Of a DNA stretch of 40,231 nucleotides, positions 39,803-40,231 are shown in pieces. This stretch comes from Diphasiastrum complanatum (lineage: Eukaryota; Streptophyta; Lycopodiopsida; Lycopodiales; Lycopodiaceae). The notes beneath the pieces are model-generated. The model ran no database searches, had not been told where the DNA came from, and worked only from the letters and a program-made list of their open reading frames with translations. How positions within the stretch are numbered: position 1 is the first letter of the stretch; the number at the start of each line of letters is the position of its first letter. The stretch covers positions 1 to 40,231 of the forward strand of contig MU835299.1 in the NCBI GenBank assembly GCA_029204225.1, read 5' to 3'. Made by a program: the position numbers and the translations under genes.

Positions 39803-40231
39803 CCTCAGGCTGTGGAGGAACGTGCACGATCGAAGCTCTTGGAAGAGTGATTCCATCGACGGTAGCATCAGAACCGAGCAAAAGTAAGGACGTCGTAAGG
39901 GGTACAGGATGGTCCGGGGTGATCGATGACGCAAAGCCCTTTGATCAGTGTATACGAAGCTGCTTCGTAAAATCAAAGTAAAAAGGAAAATTCCATAGCA
40001 TGCAAGCTATGAGGCAGCCCAAAAGAAATACTGATAACGAGAGCAATTCTCAATGAATTGACAAACGATTTGGTGCCGGAAAGAGTTGTTAATGGTGGTT
40101 GGACAGACAGGGCAGCCATAGTAATTGGGTTCTCAGTACGTTGCTTTTCATCCAACAATTCTCAAATCAAACGATGTAATTTGTTGATCTCCCCACGAAC
40201 ATAATCGATGGTGGCTCTTTCATCTGTGGGT
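39803..40231. other. Copia-8 leader and unassigned window end
   Basis: It is GC-richer than the flanks. The first ~180 bp after the primer site could be leader. From about 39990 a minus-strand frame is open and reads ITMAALSVQPPLTTLSGTK and, further upstream, ATIDYVRGEINKLHRL. That could be part of an unrelated minus-strand insertion. No domain is recognised and the window ends here. Confidence 0.35.

Noticed and set aside
1-40231. tRNA, rRNA or intact host protein gene
   Set aside because: I looked for tRNA arm patterns, rRNA-like GC-rich blocks and long intact ORFs. None was found. The primer sites are tRNA complements, not genes.

Overview
The window is a nuclear, repeat-rich stretch of a land plant genome. 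I see no intact host gene, no rRNA or tRNA, and nothing bacterial. The evidence is Ty1/Copia gag-pol remnants with plant-type initiator-Met tRNA primer sites, a Ty3/Gypsy-type gag with an Asp-tRNA primer site, a CACTA (En/Spm) transposase remnant, spliceosomal GT-AG introns and an AT-rich background. The species cannot be told from the sequence. Element names (Copia-1 to Copia-8) are local labels.

Left part (1-16250). Copia-1 (38-1290, broken) comes first, followed by a polypurine tract and a clean 650-bp LTR (1518-2167). Copia-2 then runs in four blocks: 3795-4380, 9433-9988, 12496-13308 and 13945-14460. Two elements interrupt it. One is a 5,052-bp element (4381-9432) with 753-bp LTRs and GACAT target duplications. 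It lies on the minus strand and carries gag but no recognisable pol. The other is a Copia deletion derivative (9989-12495, GGCCA duplications) in which only an RNase H tail remains between LTRs. Copia-2 can be followed across both insertions. Its far end runs into a non-coding LTR/leader-like region with an ~80-bp tandem array and a 22-bp perfect palindrome.

Middle (16370-27598). This holds a decayed, intron-containing, transposase-like gene of a family I cannot name. It is followed by minus-strand Copia-4 (gag, protease, start of integrase), an LTR plus RNase H tail of Copia-5 (minus), two 177-bp tandem repeats, and the 3' half of Copia-6 (plus, RT catalytic box deleted) with its LTR. About 2.3 kb with no recognisable content ends this part.

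Right part (27599-39145). The whole block looks like one CACTA-type DNA transposon. It has CACAA... ends with ATT target duplications, and dense subterminal arrays of a GCGTGGAT/ATCCACGC motif at both ends. A transposase remnant lies on the minus strand near the left end. A divergent 312-codon, three-exon gene lies on the plus strand. That gene is split by a full-length Copia-7 insertion (31732-37026, minus strand, CGTTT duplications). Removing Copia-7 and one CGTTT copy makes the exon frame run through exactly, apart from two stop codons. The window ends with the 5' LTR and perfect primer binding site of Copia-8.

How it fits together: this is a layered insertion record. Old Copia and CACTA copies are the hosts, and younger LTR elements sit inside them. 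The LTR pair of the gag-only element differs at about 24 of 753 sites by hand count, while the Copia-7 LTRs are visibly more diverged. No protein-coding retroelement here looks able to move by itself. The most unusual parts are the gag-only element with an unidentified coiled-coil ORF in place of pol, and the CACTA element whose accessory gene has a copy of the subterminal motif upstream of it.
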